A DNA stretch of 64,000 nt from Phytomonas francai (Eukaryota; Euglenozoa; Kinetoplastea; Trypanosomatida; Trypanosomatidae). Shown here in pieces: positions 49,302-60,115 of the stretch; position 1 is the stretch's first letter, and the number at the start of each line of letters is the position of its first letter. The position numbers and the translations under genes are program-made. Location of the stretch: the NCBI GenBank assembly GCA_001766655.1, contig MJCC01000003.1:1254480-1318479 (forward strand). Reading direction: 5' to 3'. The notes under the pieces are model-generated. The model did no database searches. It was given only the letters and a program-made list of their open reading frames with translations, and was not told the origin of the DNA.

Positions 49302-50299
49302 TTTTTCTCCTATGTATGAGATGGATGAATTATCCTGTATGGGAAAAAACCTTCTGGTGTGTCTATTTATGTTTTCCGTTATTTCTGATACAAACAATGA
49401 ATAATTTTGGATTTACAACGATTCCCACCTCACTGCACCTCTCTTGAGCGAATAATGTGATTACACACAGACACGCTAACAAGATTTATAGACCTTCTAC
49501 GACTTATTTTTTTGCCTTTATAAAAATACACCCACCGCGAAAAAATAAGAAGAAGGGGGAAAAAGTGATACCACTAAATAAAGGGAACTTCAAACAATGC
49601 GTTTCAAACGCAGCTTTGCCATAGACTCCTTTCTTACCATAAAAGCCGAAATCGGGATAGAAAGGAGGCAGAAGCTGTGGTATTCATATGTAGAAAATTT
49701 TATATTAAAGTATGTCAACTACCTTAGAGCACTCTGCCAAAAGGAAGGAAAATGTTTAAAGACATTTGAAAAAATCACCTCGAAAAATGATTTTCCCGTT
49801 TTCCTGTAGAGAAGCGTTGCTGCCTTTGGGGTATATTGTCTTTTAACTTTTTCTTACATATTTGTCATTGTTAGTTAAATAATTATAGCCCAAGCCTATT
49901 TTTTCCTATAAAATTTTCAAGTATTTTTAGCATTTTATCTAAACACTCAATCACTAATCGAATGCCCTCACCTTTACGCTTTTAGATAACCTTATACACA
50001 ACACCTTATAATTCAATAACTCGAATTATAACAGTCATAGTTAGAATGATCTAAATCTCTGCATCAAAAAAATTCTGTAGCGAAAAGTTTAGACACTAAA
50101 TAATGTACTGAAGCATTCACGTGGATAAAACACAGAAATAGCGAGTTAAAACAACATATTCAAGGAAACCAATGGTTGTTGTTTTCCTGTGATAAACGTT
50201 ATACAGCATTCCTTAAAACATCAATATGAATAATAATCAACACAATAGTAATAATACTAACAATGCTGTCACGTTTAATATATCTTTTCTCAGGGAAGT
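49302..50299. other. Intergenic region
   Basis: About 1 kb of AT-rich spacer. A 70-residue plus-strand frame near 49597-49809 is opposite to the transcription direction and has no family features. Confidence 0.55.
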
Positions 50300-52279
50300 T
50301 TAAAGGTCATCCATGGGGTCCGCATTGTCCGCATCTTCGGAAGGCTTTCCGGCGGCCTGATAAACCTTCTGAATAATAGGATTCGAGACCGATTGCAAAC
50401 GCTCACGAGCCGCCTCATACTCCTTCGGATCGACATCAGGGTGCTCATCGATGAACTTCATTGTCTCCTTCAAGGCGTCATCGATCGTCTTCTTATCTGC
50501 CGCCGCCAGCTTCCCGCCGAGCTTCTCGTTATCATTGATTTGATTGCGCAGGGAGTAGACAATGCTTTCCAGGGAGTTCTTCGCCTCGACGCGCTCACGG
50601 ACCTTTCGGTCCTCCTCCTCGAAGCGCTTCGCCTCCTGCACCATCGCCTCGATCTCCTCCGGGGTCAGGCGGCCCTTGTCGTTGGTGATCGTGATCTCCT
50701 CCTTCTTCCCGGAGGACTTATCGGACGCGCTGACCTGCAGGATGCTGTTCTCGTCCACGTCGAAGGTGACCTCGATCTGCGGCACACCGCGCGGCGCCGG
50801 GGGGATCCCCGTGAGCTCAAACTTTCCGAGCAGCCGGTTATCCTTCGTCAGCTGGCGCTCGCCCTCGAAGACCTGGACAAGGACGCCGGGCTGGTTGTCC
50901 GCGTACGTCGAGAAGACCTGGCTCTTCTTCGTCGGGATCTGCGTATTGCGCTCGATGAGCTTCGTCATGACGCCGCCGACCGTCTCGATGCCGAGGGAGA
51001 GCGGGATCACGTCGACAAGGACGACCTTCCCGCCGAGCTCGCTCTCGCCGGTGAGGACGGCGGCCTGGATGGCGGCACCGTACGCCACGGCCTCGTCGGG
51101 GTTGATCCGTCGGTTCAGCTCCTTGCCGCCGAAGAAGTCCTTGATCAGCTGCTGGACCTTGGGAATACGCGTGGAGCCGCCGACGAGCACGATCTCGTCG
51201 ATCTCCGTCTTCTTGAGCTTGGAGTCTGCGAGCACCTTTTGGACCGGGACGAGGGTATTCTTGAAGAGGGCCATGTTCAGCTCCTCGAACTTCGCGCGGG
51301 TGACCTTCTCGCTGACGTCGAAGCCCTCGACCAGGCTGTCCACCTCAATGTGCGCCTGCGGATGCGAGGAGAGCTCCCGCTTGGCCGCCTCGCAGGCCTT
51401 GCGAAGGCGTGCAAGAGCCTTCTGGTTTTTGCTGACATCAATGTTATGCTTCTTTTTGATGAGATCGACAATGTACTTCATCAGGTTGTTGTCGAAGTCC
51501 TCGCCGCCGAGGTGGGTGTCACCGGCCGTGGCGACAACCTCAAAGAACCCCTCATCAATTGTCAGCAGCGAGACATCGAAGGTGCCGCCGCCGAGGTCAA
51601 AAACGAGGATATTTTTCTCGCCAACCTTATTCAGCCCGTACGCGATGGCCGCAGCCGTCGGCTCGTTGATGATGCGCACGACATTCAGCCCGGCGATCGT
51701 CCCCGCATCCTTCGTGGACTGCCGCTGACCGTCGTTGAAGTAGGCGGGGACGGTGACCACTGCGTTCATGACCTTCGTGCCGAGGTAGGTCTCTGATATC
51801 TCCTTCATCTTCTGCAAAATCATCGAGCTGATCTCCTCCGGCGTGAACTGTTTCTTCGCACCCTTCACTGTGACCTGGACGAGGGGGTTGCCAGATTTAT
51901 CCGCGACCACCTCGTAGGAGAGAAGCTTCTTATCCTTCTGCACGGTTGTGTCAGTGTACTTCCGGCCAATCAGCCGCTTGATAGCGTAGATGGTATTAAG
52001 GGGGTTCTGCGGGAGCTGGTTCTTTGCACCATCTCCGACCAGCCGCTCGTTGTCGTCAAAGGCCACGACGGAGGGGGTGATCCGGCTGCCCATCTCGTTC
52101 GGAATGATGTGCACATCGCCTTTTTGCCAGACGCCGACAACGGAGTAAGTGGTGCCAAGGTCGATGCCCACACAGGGGGGCTCGACCCTTCCGTTCCCCT
52201 CCGGGGCCGCGCTGGCGATCGAAAGAAGCACCAAGGCGACAGCGACCACGCAAATGAGCCGTTTCAACAAAGAAGCCAT
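50300..52279 (-). CDS. BiP: BiP/GRP78, ER-luminal Hsp70 chaperone
   Basis: A 659-residue Hsp70. A signal peptide covers about residues 1-24 ([17 protein letters not shown]). The nucleotide-binding domain opens with [12 protein letters not shown] at 38, then has [16 protein letters not shown] and [13 protein letters not shown] signatures. The substrate-binding domain includes [14 protein letters not shown]. The protein ends in MDDL, the ER-retention variant found in trypanosomatid BiP. It folds proteins in the ER lumen together with J-domain partners. Codon use is strongly GC-biased, as expected for high expression. A pyrimidine tract with AG lies 45-85 bases upstream. Stop is TAA. Confidence 0.98.
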   Translation of the reverse strand: MASLLKRLICVVAVALVLLSIASAAPEGNGRVEPPCVGIDLGTTYSVVGVWQKGDVHIIPNEMGSRITPSVVAFDDNERLVGDGAKNQLPQNPLNTIYAIKRLIGRKYTDTTVQKDKKLLSYEVVADKSGNPLVQVTVKGAKKQFTPEEISSMILQKMKEISETYLGTKVMNAVVTVPAYFNDGQRQSTKDAGTIAGLNVVRIINEPTAAAIAYGLNKVGEKNILVFDLGGGTFDVSLLTIDEGFFEVVATAGDTHLGGEDFDNNLMKYIVDLIKKKHNIDVSKNQKALARLRKACEAAKRELSSHPQAHIEVDSLVEGFDVSEKVTRAKFEELNMALFKNTLVPVQKVLADSKLKKTEIDEIVLVGGSTRIPKVQQLIKDFFGGKELNRRINPDEAVAYGAAIQAAVLTGESELGGKVVLVDVIPLSLGIETVGGVMTKLIERNTQIPTKKSQVFSTYADNQPGVLVQVFEGERQLTKDNRLLGKFELTGIPPAPRGVPQIEVTFDVDENSILQVSASDKSSGKKEEITITNDKGRLTPEEIEAMVQEAKRFEEEDRKVRERVEAKNSLESIVYSLRNQINDNEKLGGKLAAADKKTIDDALKETMKFIDEHPDVDPKEYEAARERLQSVSNPIIQKVYQAAGKPSEDADNADPMDDL

Positions 52280-52324
52280 GGGATTGACTCTCTACTTCTC
52301 GCGTGGTGTTCAGAATATCTTTTC

Positions 52325-52364
52325 CTCCGTTACGGATACAAGGAAAAAAAGAAGAAAGGGAAAG
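52325..52364 (-). promoter_or_regulatory. Polypyrimidine tract and candidate trans-splice acceptor of BiP
   Basis: A C/T tract on the minus strand at 52340-52364 is followed by the first AG at 52326-52325, giving a predicted 5' UTR of about 45 bases plus spliced leader. Confidence 0.5.
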
Positions 52365-52950
52365 CCCACCAATGAAATTATGATGGGATTTATAGTAAGG
52401 TTCAATATTAATAATAACAATAGTAGTAGTAAGTCTTTTCTTTTACTATTAACTTGATTTCTCTGGTTAACTTAAGAATCTCACCCCGAGAAAAGGGTAT
52501 TCAAAAAGAGGAGAGGGAGAAGATTACTTAGAGAAATAGCTTCCGTTACCTGGAATAAAGGAGAAAGGAAGGCGAAGCATATGCATGCATTCTCAGTGAG
52601 TGAAAGCAGTAAATAAAAAGACACTGCGTGCGTATTTTACTCCAAATGTTTCTCTTTACATTAAAGGTTAGGGTGCTAAAAGGTTCAAATATACGGTGCA
52701 CTTTTTAAGTACCTTTTGAGGACACTCTATGTACACAAACGAATTAGTATTCACATGAACATATAATCGAAACGAAATGACAAAAACAATTCGAAATAGT
52801 TACATTTCGCTTATTTCGAAACTCCAAAAAATGATAAATTCGGGTCGAATAAAAATCGAGACAATTATTAATCCAGATGCCGATGGAAAACAACAATAAC
52901 AACACTAATCAAGAAATAACTTCGATTGAGGATCCCTTCCAATTGATGCG
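52365..52950. other. Intergenic region
   Basis: AT-rich spacer, no gene recognised. Confidence 0.5.
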
Positions 52951-53739
52951 TTAGTAGTATCTCGACTTCCCCCAACGGAGACCCTTCTCTGGGAGTGTGT
53001 TCCTGTGGGGGGGGGCCTGGTCCTCCGTGAAGTACCGCCCCGTGCGCAGGCCGTAATGGCAGGTCGACTCGTAGGTCGGGGCCACGCGGACCAACGTCAG
53101 GTCCACCTCCGCCGGTGCCCCCCACGGGCCTCGGCTCCCGCCAAAGCCGGCCTCGACGTCCGCCGCGGCGAGGTCCGGCCGCGCGAGGGCGTGCCCCGGG
53201 GCCCACAGCCGCCGGCCCTCGTCCGGCATGTCGGTCAGCCCCCGCCGGATCGCGCTGGCCTCGTCAAGGTCCTCGCGGACACTCGCGCAGCCACTGAGAC
53301 CCGGGCGGGCCCCCGTGGCGCCCCCCCCGACGCCGTCAGTGACACGGGCGTTGTTGCAACTCCCGTTGAGACTCCCGTTGTTGCAACTCCCGTTGAGACT
53401 CCCGTTGTTGGGACTGCCGTTGTTGGGACTGCCGTTGTTGGGACTGCCGTTGTTGCGATTCCCCTTGTTGCGATTCCCCTTGTTGCGACTGCGTTTTGGG
53501 CTGAGAGAGGGGAGGGTGGTGTAGCGGGAACGGCCGTAGAGCGCGCGGCCCGGCCCTGGGTGGGTGCCGAGGGCGTCGAGGAAGGACGGGGGCGCGGCCT
53601 GGCCGGGGCCGGGGACGGGGGCCGCGAGGCTCTGCAGGAAGTGGCCCTTCGGGAGGGGGTTCAGCCAGGACGCCCCGGCGTGGTTGATGTAGGTGTCCCG
53701 ACCACTGCCGTCGTTTTCGTAGGAACGGTTGAAAGACAT
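52951..53739 (-). CDS. Repeat-containing protein of unknown function
   Basis: A 262-residue protein that I do not recognise. I start at ATG 53739 (MSFNRSYENDG). The frame continues upstream through a TA microsatellite that encodes only YIYI and is not credible. Residues about 85-130 are short tandem repeats of the type NKGN, PNNGS and LNGSCNNGS. The flanks are rich in G, A, R and P. The C-terminal part has aromatic, conserved-looking patches (YESTCHYGLRTGRYFTED) and ends WGKSRYY. There is no membrane segment. GC content is high. Stop is TAA. Confidence 0.65.
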   Translation of the reverse strand: MSFNRSYENDGSGRDTYINHAGASWLNPLPKGHFLQSLAAPVPGPGQAAPPSFLDALGTHPGPGRALYGRSRYTTLPSLSPKRSRNKGNRNKGNRNNGSPNNGSPNNGSPNNGSLNGSCNNGSLNGSCNNARVTDGVGGGATGARPGLSGCASVREDLDEASAIRRGLTDMPDEGRRLWAPGHALARPDLAAADVEAGFGGSRGPWGAPAEVDLTLVRVAPTYESTCHYGLRTGRYFTEDQAPPHRNTLPEKGLRWGKSRYY

Positions 53740-53748
53740 ATAGATGTA

Positions 53749-53754
<6 letters not shown>

Positions 53755-53781
<27 letters not shown>
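53755..53781. repeat. (TA)n microsatellite
   Basis: TA repeat directly upstream of the ATG at 53739, within its presumed 5' UTR or spacer. Confidence 0.95.
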
Positions 53782-53786
<5 letters not shown>

Positions 53787-54508
53787 GCACCGCTATTAAT
53801 AGGCGATACTTCTCACAACGTTAAATTTGCGAAGCGGATGAGATGAGAAAAAAAATCGGCTTAATTCGGGGGAGGCAATTCAAAGGAAGGTTCAATGAGC
53901 ATACCTGTTTAATAAGCCTCATCACATATCTAAAAGGCAAGGGCAACATCTCTTCCTGGCTACAGAAGGTCTGTGCCCAGGTAAGTGCTAAGTAGATTAT
54001 TGTAATTGAACAACAAGGTATCGGATAGAAGCCCCCACAGCATGGGCAATTCAACAACAAATACACTATTTTCCCCCGCTTTTAATTAATTAATTTTTAG
54101 TTAGCGCCTTCGACGTAATACCCCAGATCTAAATAGCTTCATAAGGGCTCTTCAATTAAACTCAAAGGAACACTTTTTGAATGTTTATGCTTAAAATAGT
54201 AATTTATATTTGCCAAATAATTTACCTATTAGCCTAATATATACTTTTGTCATATATTTTATACTTCTCAGGACTGCATTTACAGAGAATGTAGAGGAAC
54301 CCTTCCCGTAAGAACTATGCCAAGTACACAAGACGATAGTTTTTGCGAGAGTTTCTTTTAAGGCTTCACTATCCCTCGACACAAGAGTGTGTCTCTTCAT
54401 TTTTTGTATAACCAACGAAGTGATAGTCTAGAGCCTGTCCAAATATTTCAAATTTTTATATACCCAAACGTTAAGGTGAAACAAACGTATTTAAAAAAAA
54501 ACCCTTAC
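53782..54508. other. Intergenic region
   Basis: A spacer of 727 bp with two small minus-strand frames (starting from GTG and TTG) that I do not accept as genes. Confidence 0.5.
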
Positions 54509-54814
54509 CTATTTGCCTCCACTCTTCTTTTCCTTGCATTTCGGAGGCTTTTTCCGCCGTGCTGCCTCGTTTTCCTCTAGCCTTTTTGCTAGGCGCATTC
54601 TCGCCTCTTCGTTTCCAAGGCGCTTGAGATACCTTATCTGCTGTTCTGCGGCTTCAGCGGCGCGGCGTTGTGAAGCCTTTCTACAAGCATCCCCACAGCC
54701 GTGAACCTCTGGAAGAATATGGGTTGTACAATACCTTTTTTCGCAAAAATCGCAAACAGGCAATTGCAGGTGTGCCAATTCATAACAACCTGAGCGTGCA
54801 CAAGGTTCAGTCAT
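54509..54814 (-). CDS. Small AN1-type zinc-finger protein
   Basis: A 101-residue protein. The N-terminal half is an AN1-like zinc finger: C5 and C10, then the pair CDFC, then YCTTH, then HGCGDAC, supplying the expected Cys/His ligands. The C-terminal half is a charged helix with QQIRYLKRLGNEEARMRLAKR and a lysine-rich end (KPPKCKEKKSGGK). AN1 proteins often act in stress response and ubiquitin/proteasome-linked protein quality control. The ATG at 54814 fits the finger start. Stop is TAG. Confidence 0.75.
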   Translation of the reverse strand: MTEPCARSGCYELAHLQLPVCDFCEKRYCTTHILPEVHGCGDACRKASQRRAAEAAEQQIRYLKRLGNEEARMRLAKRLEENEAARRKKPPKCKEKKSGGK

Positions 54815-55539
54815 GTTTTGTGGTTTTCGGCCCTTTTGTTTGTGTGTTTTCTTTATTATTTTTTTGCTTGTTTAGTGTGTGTGTGCGTATATATATACGA
54901 TCGTATGAAAAATATGTGTATTTATTATACTGTACTCTTACCCAGTAAAGCCTTTAGGTTTAATTCTTTACTATTAGAATTTGCTTTATTTTATGAGTGA
55001 AGAATAAAGAATCAAACGATACATTATGAATTGTACAAAAAAAAAAAAAAAGAGGAAGGAACGAATCCTTTTATATACCCCTTGATTACAGGTTTTTTTT
55101 TGGATGTGTTATTTTTTAGAGTTCATTCTTATTTCATCAGTCAATGTCTATGACATCACTCGAAAGTACCATTCTACCTACTATTTCGCGGCTAAAGGAC
55201 CCCCACTCGAGACCCGAAGATCTCATACATACCGAATACTGCAACCATAATAAACGGTGAAAGGTCTCATATAGATTCGTACCCATTCCTCAAAAAGTCT
55301 TGAGAGATTTTAAAGAAAAATGCAAACCTTTGTATACATTCAATAAGCGCAAAGAGAAACAAGTTCGATGCTCACCATCTACAAAATTTAAAAGAAGATA
55401 CCAATAACCACAGAGAAATGTCAAGGTATAATAATACCTCGAGTTTTATTTCTGAAGTATTTGTACTATAAAATTATACTCTGCTTGTTTGTATGTGTGA
55501 TGTTTGAACTTCACTTTACCCCTCCCCCACCCCCCGCTA
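54815..55539. other. Intergenic region
   Basis: AT-rich spacer with a long A-run at about 55036-55051 that reads as a T-tract on the minus strand. No gene recognised. Confidence 0.5.
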
Positions 55540-56172
55540 TTATGCGGATGCACATAGATTTACGTATCGACTCGCTCTGTTGCTCATAAGTAAGGCAATA
55601 ATGAGCCCATAGAGCCCCAAAGCTTCTGAAAAAATAAGCATTAACACCATCGCTACAAAAATTTTCTCCTGCTTTCCATATGAGCGAGCTGCAGTATCAC
55701 CAACAACTCCAATGGCGAACCCTGCCCCAAGTGATGACAGGCCAGCTGCCAATCCAGCCCCGAGATGAAGGTATCCAGTGTACAAGGAGTAGCCATTGAG
55801 CTCAGTACGGATGTTGTTGTTGATAATTACCCCAATGATAAGACCATAAATACCTAGAATACCCGCCATAATCACTGGTACAATTCCACGCATGATTTTT
55901 TCAGGAGATTTAATCCCGAGATGGGTGACGCCGAGGGCCGCCTTCGTGGCACCGTAGGAGGAACCCATGTTCGCAAAGACAACCGCCGAGACGGCGCCAA
56001 GGGAGCCGAAAAAGGCCGCACTCTGAGGATACATCACGCTAAAGCACTCCTCTCGGTTGAGGGACGCTACGGCATGGGAAAAACAAGGACATAGAAGGGC
56101 TATGCCCAAAAGGCACAGGATTACTGGTTTTATCCTGGCGGAAACTCGTAAATTCACTAAGAAGGGGAACAT
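55540..56172 (-). CDS. V-type H+-ATPase c subunit (proteolipid) with N-terminal extension
   Basis: A 210-residue proteolipid. The four-helix core starts at about M47 (MYPQSAAFFGSLGAV) and includes SYGATKAALGV, VMAGILGIYGLI-like helix 2 and IGVVGDTAARSY. Helix 4 is LIFSEALGLYGLIIALLM, where E183 is the proton-carrying carboxylate. The c subunit forms the rotor ring that acidifies endosomal and acidocalcisome compartments. Usual length is about 155-165. Here about 46 extra N-terminal residues contain a hydrophobic stretch (VILCLLGIALLCPCFSHAVA) like a cleavable signal peptide. Internal M47 could be the real start. Stop is TAA. Confidence 0.94.
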   Translation of the reverse strand: MFPFLVNLRVSARIKPVILCLLGIALLCPCFSHAVASLNREECFSVMYPQSAAFFGSLGAVSAVVFANMGSSYGATKAALGVTHLGIKSPEKIMRGIVPVIMAGILGIYGLIIGVIINNNIRTELNGYSLYTGYLHLGAGLAAGLSSLGAGFAIGVVGDTAARSYGKQEKIFVAMVLMLIFSEALGLYGLIIALLMSNRASRYVNLCASA

Positions 56173-56655
56173 CGTTATGCTACTTTTTCTTCCTATTTTG
56201 GCAAAATATTACCTTAACAAGGAACAATAAGGGAATAGAGGCAGCCATTAACGCATCCACCACTTGCGGAAGCACGACTAAAAGAAAGCGCGTATTTGTA
56301 GTATTCACACAGACCACGTTATCTCGGTGTATTACTCTTCGGATTTCACTGAATCCCTTATCTCACCGTGTAAACGAAAAGACACACCCCAAAAATCCTA
56401 TAAATAGAAGGAAAGAGTCAAACAGAATGATAAGTTGTTGCTTGTTTTCAGTTTGACTACTACCTATCAAGTTGGAAGGAAAATAATCCCCCTCCTCTGT
56501 GGATTTGCACAGCAAGAAGAACGTTAACGTTTAAAAACATTAAGCCTCCTCTTTTTTGTGTGTGTGTGTGCTTAATAACGTCCGGTTGGGGTGTTTGATA
56601 GGAATCAGGAACAGAAGGAATCTGGAAAAAAAGAAAGGACAGAACGATATGCATG
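56173..56655. other. Intergenic region
   Basis: AT-rich spacer with a short (TG)n at about 56557-56570. No gene. Confidence 0.5.
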
Positions 56656-58806
56656 CTACTGTAAATTGAGAGCCAATTTGAGCGCCACCTTATTAACCTT
56701 TCCAGTCTCATTGCGTGGAATCTTAGGAACGCAAATAAATCGCCTCGGGAGCTTATACGGCGCCAAAACATCCGATACGATTTTTTTCAACTCCTTATTG
56801 ACCTCATCGGACTCGTAGGTATTTGTCTCGGAATCGTACTCGATTGCGCGTGCCTGCGCGGCCTCTTCTTGGAGTGCCACCACCGCGACGACCTCCTCCC
56901 CTTTTACCTCGTGCTTCACCCCCACCACGGCGACTTCGTAGAAGACGTCGCTGTGGAGCAGCATCATGGCCTCGATCTCGAGCGCCGACAACTTGTGCCC
57001 ATTCGACTTGATGATATCCACGCTGGTGCGCCCCATAATGGTGAAGAGCGGCGGTGTATCCTCGCTTCCGGGCGGGGGGTACTGCACCCGCACGGTATCC
57101 CCGGTCTCGAAGTACCGCACCCCGTCCGCGTCCACGCGGAGGGCCCGCCTCGTCGCCTCCGGGTTATTCCAGTAGCGATCAAACACCGACGGCGAGGCGA
57201 TCGCGAGGAGGCCGACCTCGGCGCGCGCGCCCCCCTCCCCCCGCGTATCCGCCGCGGGGTCGAGAAGAAGCGTGCGGACGGCGGGGAAGGGGGAGCCGAC
57301 GGTGCCGGGCACGCGCGCGCCCACCGGCCGCAGCGGCTGCCCGAGCGCCATCCCCACCTCCGTCATGCCGTACCGCTCGAGCAGGGCGTGGCCGGCGAGC
57401 TCGCGGAATTGGCGGAGGGTCGCCGCTGGCAGCGGCGCGCTCCCGGAGACCATCAGCCGCAGCCGCCCCGCCTCGCAGGCCTTGCGGAAGCCGGTGCGCT
57501 CGATCGGCGAGAACTCGGCCCGCAGGGCGGCGATCAGCCGCGTGTAGAGCGCCGGGACGCTCATGAAGAGGGTGAGGTCGCCCGCCGCCAGCCGCCGCGC
57601 GAGGCGGGCGGGCCCGTCGAAGGCCGTCATCACGCACCGCGCCCCGCTCGCGAGCGCGCAGAGCAGGACGTTCACGAGCCCGTGCACGTGGGCGAGCGGC
57701 AGGACGAGCAGCGCGACGTCCTCGCGCTCCCACGCCCACGCGGCCTGCAGGACGCGCACCATATTCGAGAGGCTCGCGTGCGTGTGGACGGCCCCCTTCG
57801 GGCGCGCCGTCGTGCCGGAGGTGTAGAGCATCAGGCAGTCGTCCTGCTCGCTCGGGCGCGACCCCGGGTCCGCGAACCAGCGCCGGAAAACCGCGTTGAG
57901 CCCCTCGAGCCGCTCGGAGTCGAAGCAGAGCGGGTCGTCCGCGCCCTCGACGTCGGGGGGGGCGTACCGCTCCCGGTGCTGGGCGCGAAGGAGGTCCTCG
58001 AGGCGGCGCTGCTCGCGCGCCCGCGCGGCGGCCGTCTCGCGCGCGAGCCGATCGACGACGTCCTCGGCGGTCCGCATCCCCGGGCCGGCCCCGCCGACGG
58101 GCTCGAGGAGCTCCGGCGTCAGGGGCCCGCCGTCCCCGGCCTCCCGCGCCGCCTCCGAAAGGACGCTCGGCGTGTCCACGATCGTCTCGAGGCGGCCGAG
58201 GCCGGGGCCGCCCGCCGCGCACGCGCGGTCGACCTCGCGGGCCCCGCGCACGCACAACGCCGCGTGCGCGGGGGGGAGCCTCGGCGCGAGGCGGTCGAGC
58301 TCCGCGAAGATCGTGCGCGCGCCGCTGTGGTCGAGCGCGTCGACGAGCTCGCGCGGGGTCAGCCGGTCCGAGAGCGGGGTCGCGAGTTGATTGAGGGCCC
58401 AGCTCGCGAGGAGGGCCACGACGAAGGCGTAGGTAGGGCTCGCGAGCAGGGCGGCGCCGTAGACGCCGGTGTCCGCCACGCACGCGCAGCTCGGCGTGCG
58501 CGCGCCCTGAGCGAAGAGGCCGCGCACGTCGTCCGGGCGGCGGGGCTGGAGCCAGGCCAGGGAGGGCTCCCCGCGCGCCCGGCCGACGGCCTCGCGCCGC
58601 GCGACGAGCAGATCCGCGACCCGAAGGACGTCGCGGCGGAGTGCGCCGTAGGTGAAGTCGGCCCCCGGCGCCCCCCCGGGCGGCTCCACCGTCAGCGCGA
58701 CTTTCCCCGGCGGGGCGTCGAAGAGGGACGCGAGGACGACGTTGTGCGGGAACAAGGACGCGTAGCGAACCCGCTCCCGCAAAGGTGCCACGCACGCACG
58801 GAGCAT
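56656..58806 (-). CDS. ACSF3: ACSF3-type malonyl-CoA synthetase (acyl-CoA synthetase)
   Basis: A 716-residue ANL-superfamily enzyme. The AMP-binding motif YTSGTTARPKG is at 328-338. LLERYGMTEVGMAL, the YFETGDT block and GRTSVDIIKSNGHKLSALE follow; the last is characteristic of ACSF3, which activates malonate or methylmalonate with ATP and CoA in mitochondria. The N-terminus (MLRACVAPLRERVRYASLF) is basic and suits mitochondrial targeting. I start at ATG 58806 since the frame upstream starts with TTG. The region before the TSGTT motif is about 120 residues longer than in human ACSF3, with an alanine/arginine-rich linker at about 215-310. Most of the gene is extremely GC-rich. Stop is TAG. Confidence 0.87.
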   Translation of the reverse strand: MLRACVAPLRERVRYASLFPHNVVLASLFDAPPGKVALTVEPPGGAPGADFTYGALRRDVLRVADLLVARREAVGRARGEPSLAWLQPRRPDDVRGLFAQGARTPSCACVADTGVYGAALLASPTYAFVVALLASWALNQLATPLSDRLTPRELVDALDHSGARTIFAELDRLAPRLPPAHAALCVRGAREVDRACAAGGPGLGRLETIVDTPSVLSEAAREAGDGGPLTPELLEPVGGAGPGMRTAEDVVDRLARETAAARAREQRRLEDLLRAQHRERYAPPDVEGADDPLCFDSERLEGLNAVFRRWFADPGSRPSEQDDCLMLYTSGTTARPKGAVHTHASLSNMVRVLQAAWAWEREDVALLVLPLAHVHGLVNVLLCALASGARCVMTAFDGPARLARRLAAGDLTLFMSVPALYTRLIAALRAEFSPIERTGFRKACEAGRLRLMVSGSAPLPAATLRQFRELAGHALLERYGMTEVGMALGQPLRPVGARVPGTVGSPFPAVRTLLLDPAADTRGEGGARAEVGLLAIASPSVFDRYWNNPEATRRALRVDADGVRYFETGDTVRVQYPPPGSEDTPPLFTIMGRTSVDIIKSNGHKLSALEIEAMMLLHSDVFYEVAVVGVKHEVKGEEVVAVVALQEEAAQARAIEYDSETNTYESDEVNKELKKIVSDVLAPYKLPRRFICVPKIPRNETGKVNKVALKLALNLQ

Positions 58807-60115
58807 GATGCCCCTTTGCCTCCTCTTTCCTGTTTTCAACTACAAACTAAGCGATAGGGGACGAGGCCCAGAGACCCATAGGCGTCTGTGACCGTGGCAA
58901 CAATCGGCTCTGGGGGGGGTGAAAAGGGGGGTTGCCACCGATGAAAGCTTCGGAATAAATCGATACCTTAAGGGAAACAATAACACGAGAAATGAGAAGG
59001 AAGACACACCGATCTGCATAACTTCTGTCCAGACACAATTATCGGAGACTACCTCCCTCCCCTCCTCTTCTCCCTTCTGGGGAATGTATGCCAACAAAAC
59101 CGTCGGAATTGAGTGCGTATCACATAAAAGTAACAAACCCGTATACTCTCTAAAATTCATGAATGCAACATAGAAGAAACTTATCAACATAAAGGTCTCA
59201 AGAATATTTTTGATAGAAGCAGTATTGGCGTCAATTTAGCGATTTATACTGTTCTCACTTCTTGGCCTATCCCAAAATGATGCTTTCTCACTTTACAGAT
59301 CTATTCTTCTTTTTTTCTTTTTAATTCCTCGCTGCCTGAATGGCGTATCCAGTGACACAAAAACTAGGGTTAAAATTTACAATTTATTCTTATACAGCCT
59401 TTCATAAAGCGCTCATGAAAGAGTAGGGAACAGGATTCAAAAGCGAAGCAAAAATTTCACTTTCTTTACAGACTAGAAAAAGAATGAAGAATGGTAAGGA
59501 CTAGAAGCTTATACTATAAAAAAGGGGGACGTTTGGTAATGGTATATTTTCCTTGTAATGACTTCGTATATTAAATATGGTTATGCATGCATTTAATTTT
59601 GTATAATGTAAAAATATATCTTCCTCTCTTTTGCAAAATAAGACTTTTGATTCGTATTATTAATTTACACGATCAAATAAAACGCACCTCCGTGAGGAAG
59701 GTTCGCAAAATAGGTTTCTTGTAAAAATGAAGAAAATTGCACGAATTTGATCAATTATTTTTTTGTAAATTTTTCAATATATACATTTATGTTATTCATA
59801 TGCGTATTATAGGTTGACATTTCACCAATGAAGAGGAATTGGCAATAGAGTATAAATGCTTAATATCCCGAAAGCGTTCCCTTTCGCGTGTACTTTTCAT
59901 CCTCCATTAATGTCCTTTGACTGTCTTTTTTTTTAAGACAAAAACAAAGAATGATAGCTAGGAAAGGCACAAGAATTAAGAAACAGTATGACACTCCTCG
60001 ATTTTGTTCCTCATTGAACCGTATCAACGATTTGCCTTTTTTTTTTTTGAATATACAACAATAATAAATAAAATAAACTCATCCTCGATGTATTTGTTTG
60101 CTGTTTTATTAATGT
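58807..60115. other. Intergenic region
   Basis: About 1.3 kb of AT-rich spacer. No supported gene on either strand. Confidence 0.55.

Noticed and set aside
49597..49809. Plus-strand 70-codon frame in the spacer before BiP
   Set aside because: Opposite to the direction of every gene here, short, and without recognisable features.
52671..52710. tRNA-like B-box (GGTTCAAAT) in the spacer downstream of BiP
   Set aside because: No matching A box, acceptor stem or anticodon arm could be found around it.
53821..54415. Two small minus-strand frames between the repeat protein and the AN1 protein
   Set aside because: They begin with GTG and TTG rather than ATG and have random-looking, cysteine- or leucine-rich composition.
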